Of a stretch of DNA of 6,810 nucleotides, positions 5,953 to 6,810 are shown in pieces. A program made the position numbers and the translations under genes. The DNA is taken from the NCBI GenBank assembly GCA_033720735.1, contig JAWWBX010000243.1:1-6810 (forward strand), written 5' to 3'. The stretch is from B8-G4 sp033720735 (GTDB taxonomy: Bacteria > Bacteroidota > Bacteroidia > Chitinophagales > Saprospiraceae). The notes beneath the pieces were generated by a model. That model was not told the origin of the DNA, ran no database searches, and was given only the letters and a program-made list of their open reading frames with translations. The first letter of the stretch is position 1, and the number at the start of each line of letters is the position of its first letter.

Positions 5953-6810
5953 ATGAACATGTACAAATCACTATACACCTACTTCTTTCTGCTCATTGCC
6001 ATACCCCTGATCAGCCAGGAAAATGGCCATCTCATCAGCAAGACACCCATCCCGCGGGATACATTGTTGCACGCGTTTGCGGCGTTCCCAAACCCGGAGA
6101 GATTCGTGGTGGCAGAAGGCCCCAGCCTCCGCTGGAATGACGATTGGCAACATCTGGACAGCCTCAACCTGTTTGACATCACCTACCTCAGCGACGGATT
6201 CAAGGTCAAGGGGTATCTGCTCGAACCCAGGGCGTCAGGCAAGCACCCCTGCGTCATTTTCAACAGAGGGGGCAATCGCTCTTTTGGCATGCTCACGCCC
6301 GTCAGGATCGCCTTCCTTGGCGGCAAGTTGGCCAGCCATGGATATGTCGTGATCGCCAGCAACTACCGCGGCGTGGACGGCGGTGAGGGCATGGAGGAAT
6401 TTGGAGGCGCTGACGTCAATGACGTACTCAACCTCATTCCCGCACTTGGGCAGACCGAAAAGGCAGACACCTCCCGGATCGGCATGTACGGCTGGAGCAG
6501 AGGGGGCATGATGACCTATCTCGCACTGACCAGAACAGACAGGATCAAGGCCGCGGTGGTCGGGGGTGCGGTGTCCGACAATTTCGAGACGATCCGCGAG
6601 CGGCCGGATATGGAAACGCACGTGCTCGCTGAGCTGATACCGGACTATGCCGCATCCAAAGAGGCTGCGCTGACGGAAAGATCAGCGATACACTGGGCCG
6701 ACAGATTCCCGAAGAATGTGCCGGTCCTGATGCTGCACGGGAATGCGGACTGGCGGGTGAAGTCCACCCAGAGCCTGCGTCTGGCTTTGGAGTTCGAAAA
6801 GCACCGGATC
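5953..6810 (+). CDS. secreted S9-type (prolyl oligopeptidase-like) serine hydrolase, 3'-truncated
   Basis: The frame is open from the ATG at 5953 to the right edge (286 codons) with no stop, so the gene continues outside. A signal peptide is visible: K5, a hydrophobic stretch at 7-20, and likely cleavage near LIS/QE (21-22). The catalytic domain follows within about 55 residues, so there is no N-terminal beta-propeller of the kind that gates oligopeptidases. Motifs in order are NRGGN (104-108, in place of the usual HGGP oxyanion loop), SNYRGVDGGEG (136-146), FGGADVNDVLNL, the nucleophile elbow GWSRGG (180-185) with S182, and LHGNADWRV (261-269) with catalytic D266. The catalytic His should lie just past the edge. 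Membership of the S9/alpha-beta hydrolase peptidase clan is firm. Whether the substrate is a peptide or an ester cannot be told from this part. An ATG two codons later (5959) is an equally possible start. Confidence 0.87.
   Translation, partial: MNMYKSLYTYFFLLIAIPLISQENGHLISKTPIPRDTLLHAFAAFPNPERFVVAEGPSLRWNDDWQHLDSLNLFDITYLSDGFKVKGYLLEPRASGKHPCVIFNRGGNRSFGMLTPVRIAFLGGKLASHGYVVIASNYRGVDGGEGMEEFGGADVNDVLNLIPALGQTEKADTSRIGMYGWSRGGMMTYLALTRTDRIKAAVVGGAVSDNFETIRERPDMETHVLAELIPDYAASKEAALTERSAIHWADRFPKNVPVLMLHGNADWRVKSTQSLRLALEFEKHRI

Overview
The window comes from a moderately GC-rich bacterium. I suggest Bacteroidota or a close relative, tentatively. The start codons mostly lack a recognisable Shine-Dalgarno sequence, and several products are secreted or lipid-anchored hydrolases. 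The one large intergenic gap is filled with TTTGCGTGAAAC-type and GCGGAATC-type repeats that I recall from intergenic DNA of that group. This taxonomic call is inference, not a measured placement.

Layout, left to right. (1) 1-780 (+): C-terminal part of an extended-SDR NAD-dependent epimerase/dehydratase, cut by the left edge, with Phe where the catalytic Tyr is expected. (2) 781-1430: a gene-free gap of 650 bases between two convergent genes. It holds a short array of heptamers (788-815) and then about 3.7 copies of a 151-base tandem repeat (845-1411). (3) 1431-2297 (-): a bile acid:sodium symporter (BASS) family transporter that keeps all the polar Na+-coordinating residues I could align. 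(4) 2411-2839 (+): a gamma-glutamylcyclotransferase/AIG2-like protein, divergent from the transporter. (5) 2936-5007 (+): a two-gene operon with an ATGA stop/start overlap, encoding a signal-peptide alpha/beta hydrolase and a lipoprotein related to platelet-activating-factor acetylhydrolase (PAF-AH). (6) 5145-5861 (+): a single-pass membrane protein of unknown function with recurring D-x-N/Q-G-x-x-R motifs. (7) 5953 to the right edge (+): the N-terminal part of a secreted S9-type (prolyl oligopeptidase-like) serine hydrolase whose catalytic His lies beyond the window.

The genes read as ordinary accessory metabolism: three exported or envelope alpha/beta hydrolases of different subfamilies within about 4 kb, an uptake carrier for an organic anion, and a GGCT-like enzyme. 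Only the overlapping hydrolase pair (2936-5007) has direct sequence support for co-expression. I found no convincing evidence of a defence, mobile or otherwise undescribed multi-gene system. The least explained items are the 151-base repeat array and the repeat-motif membrane protein at 5145-5861.
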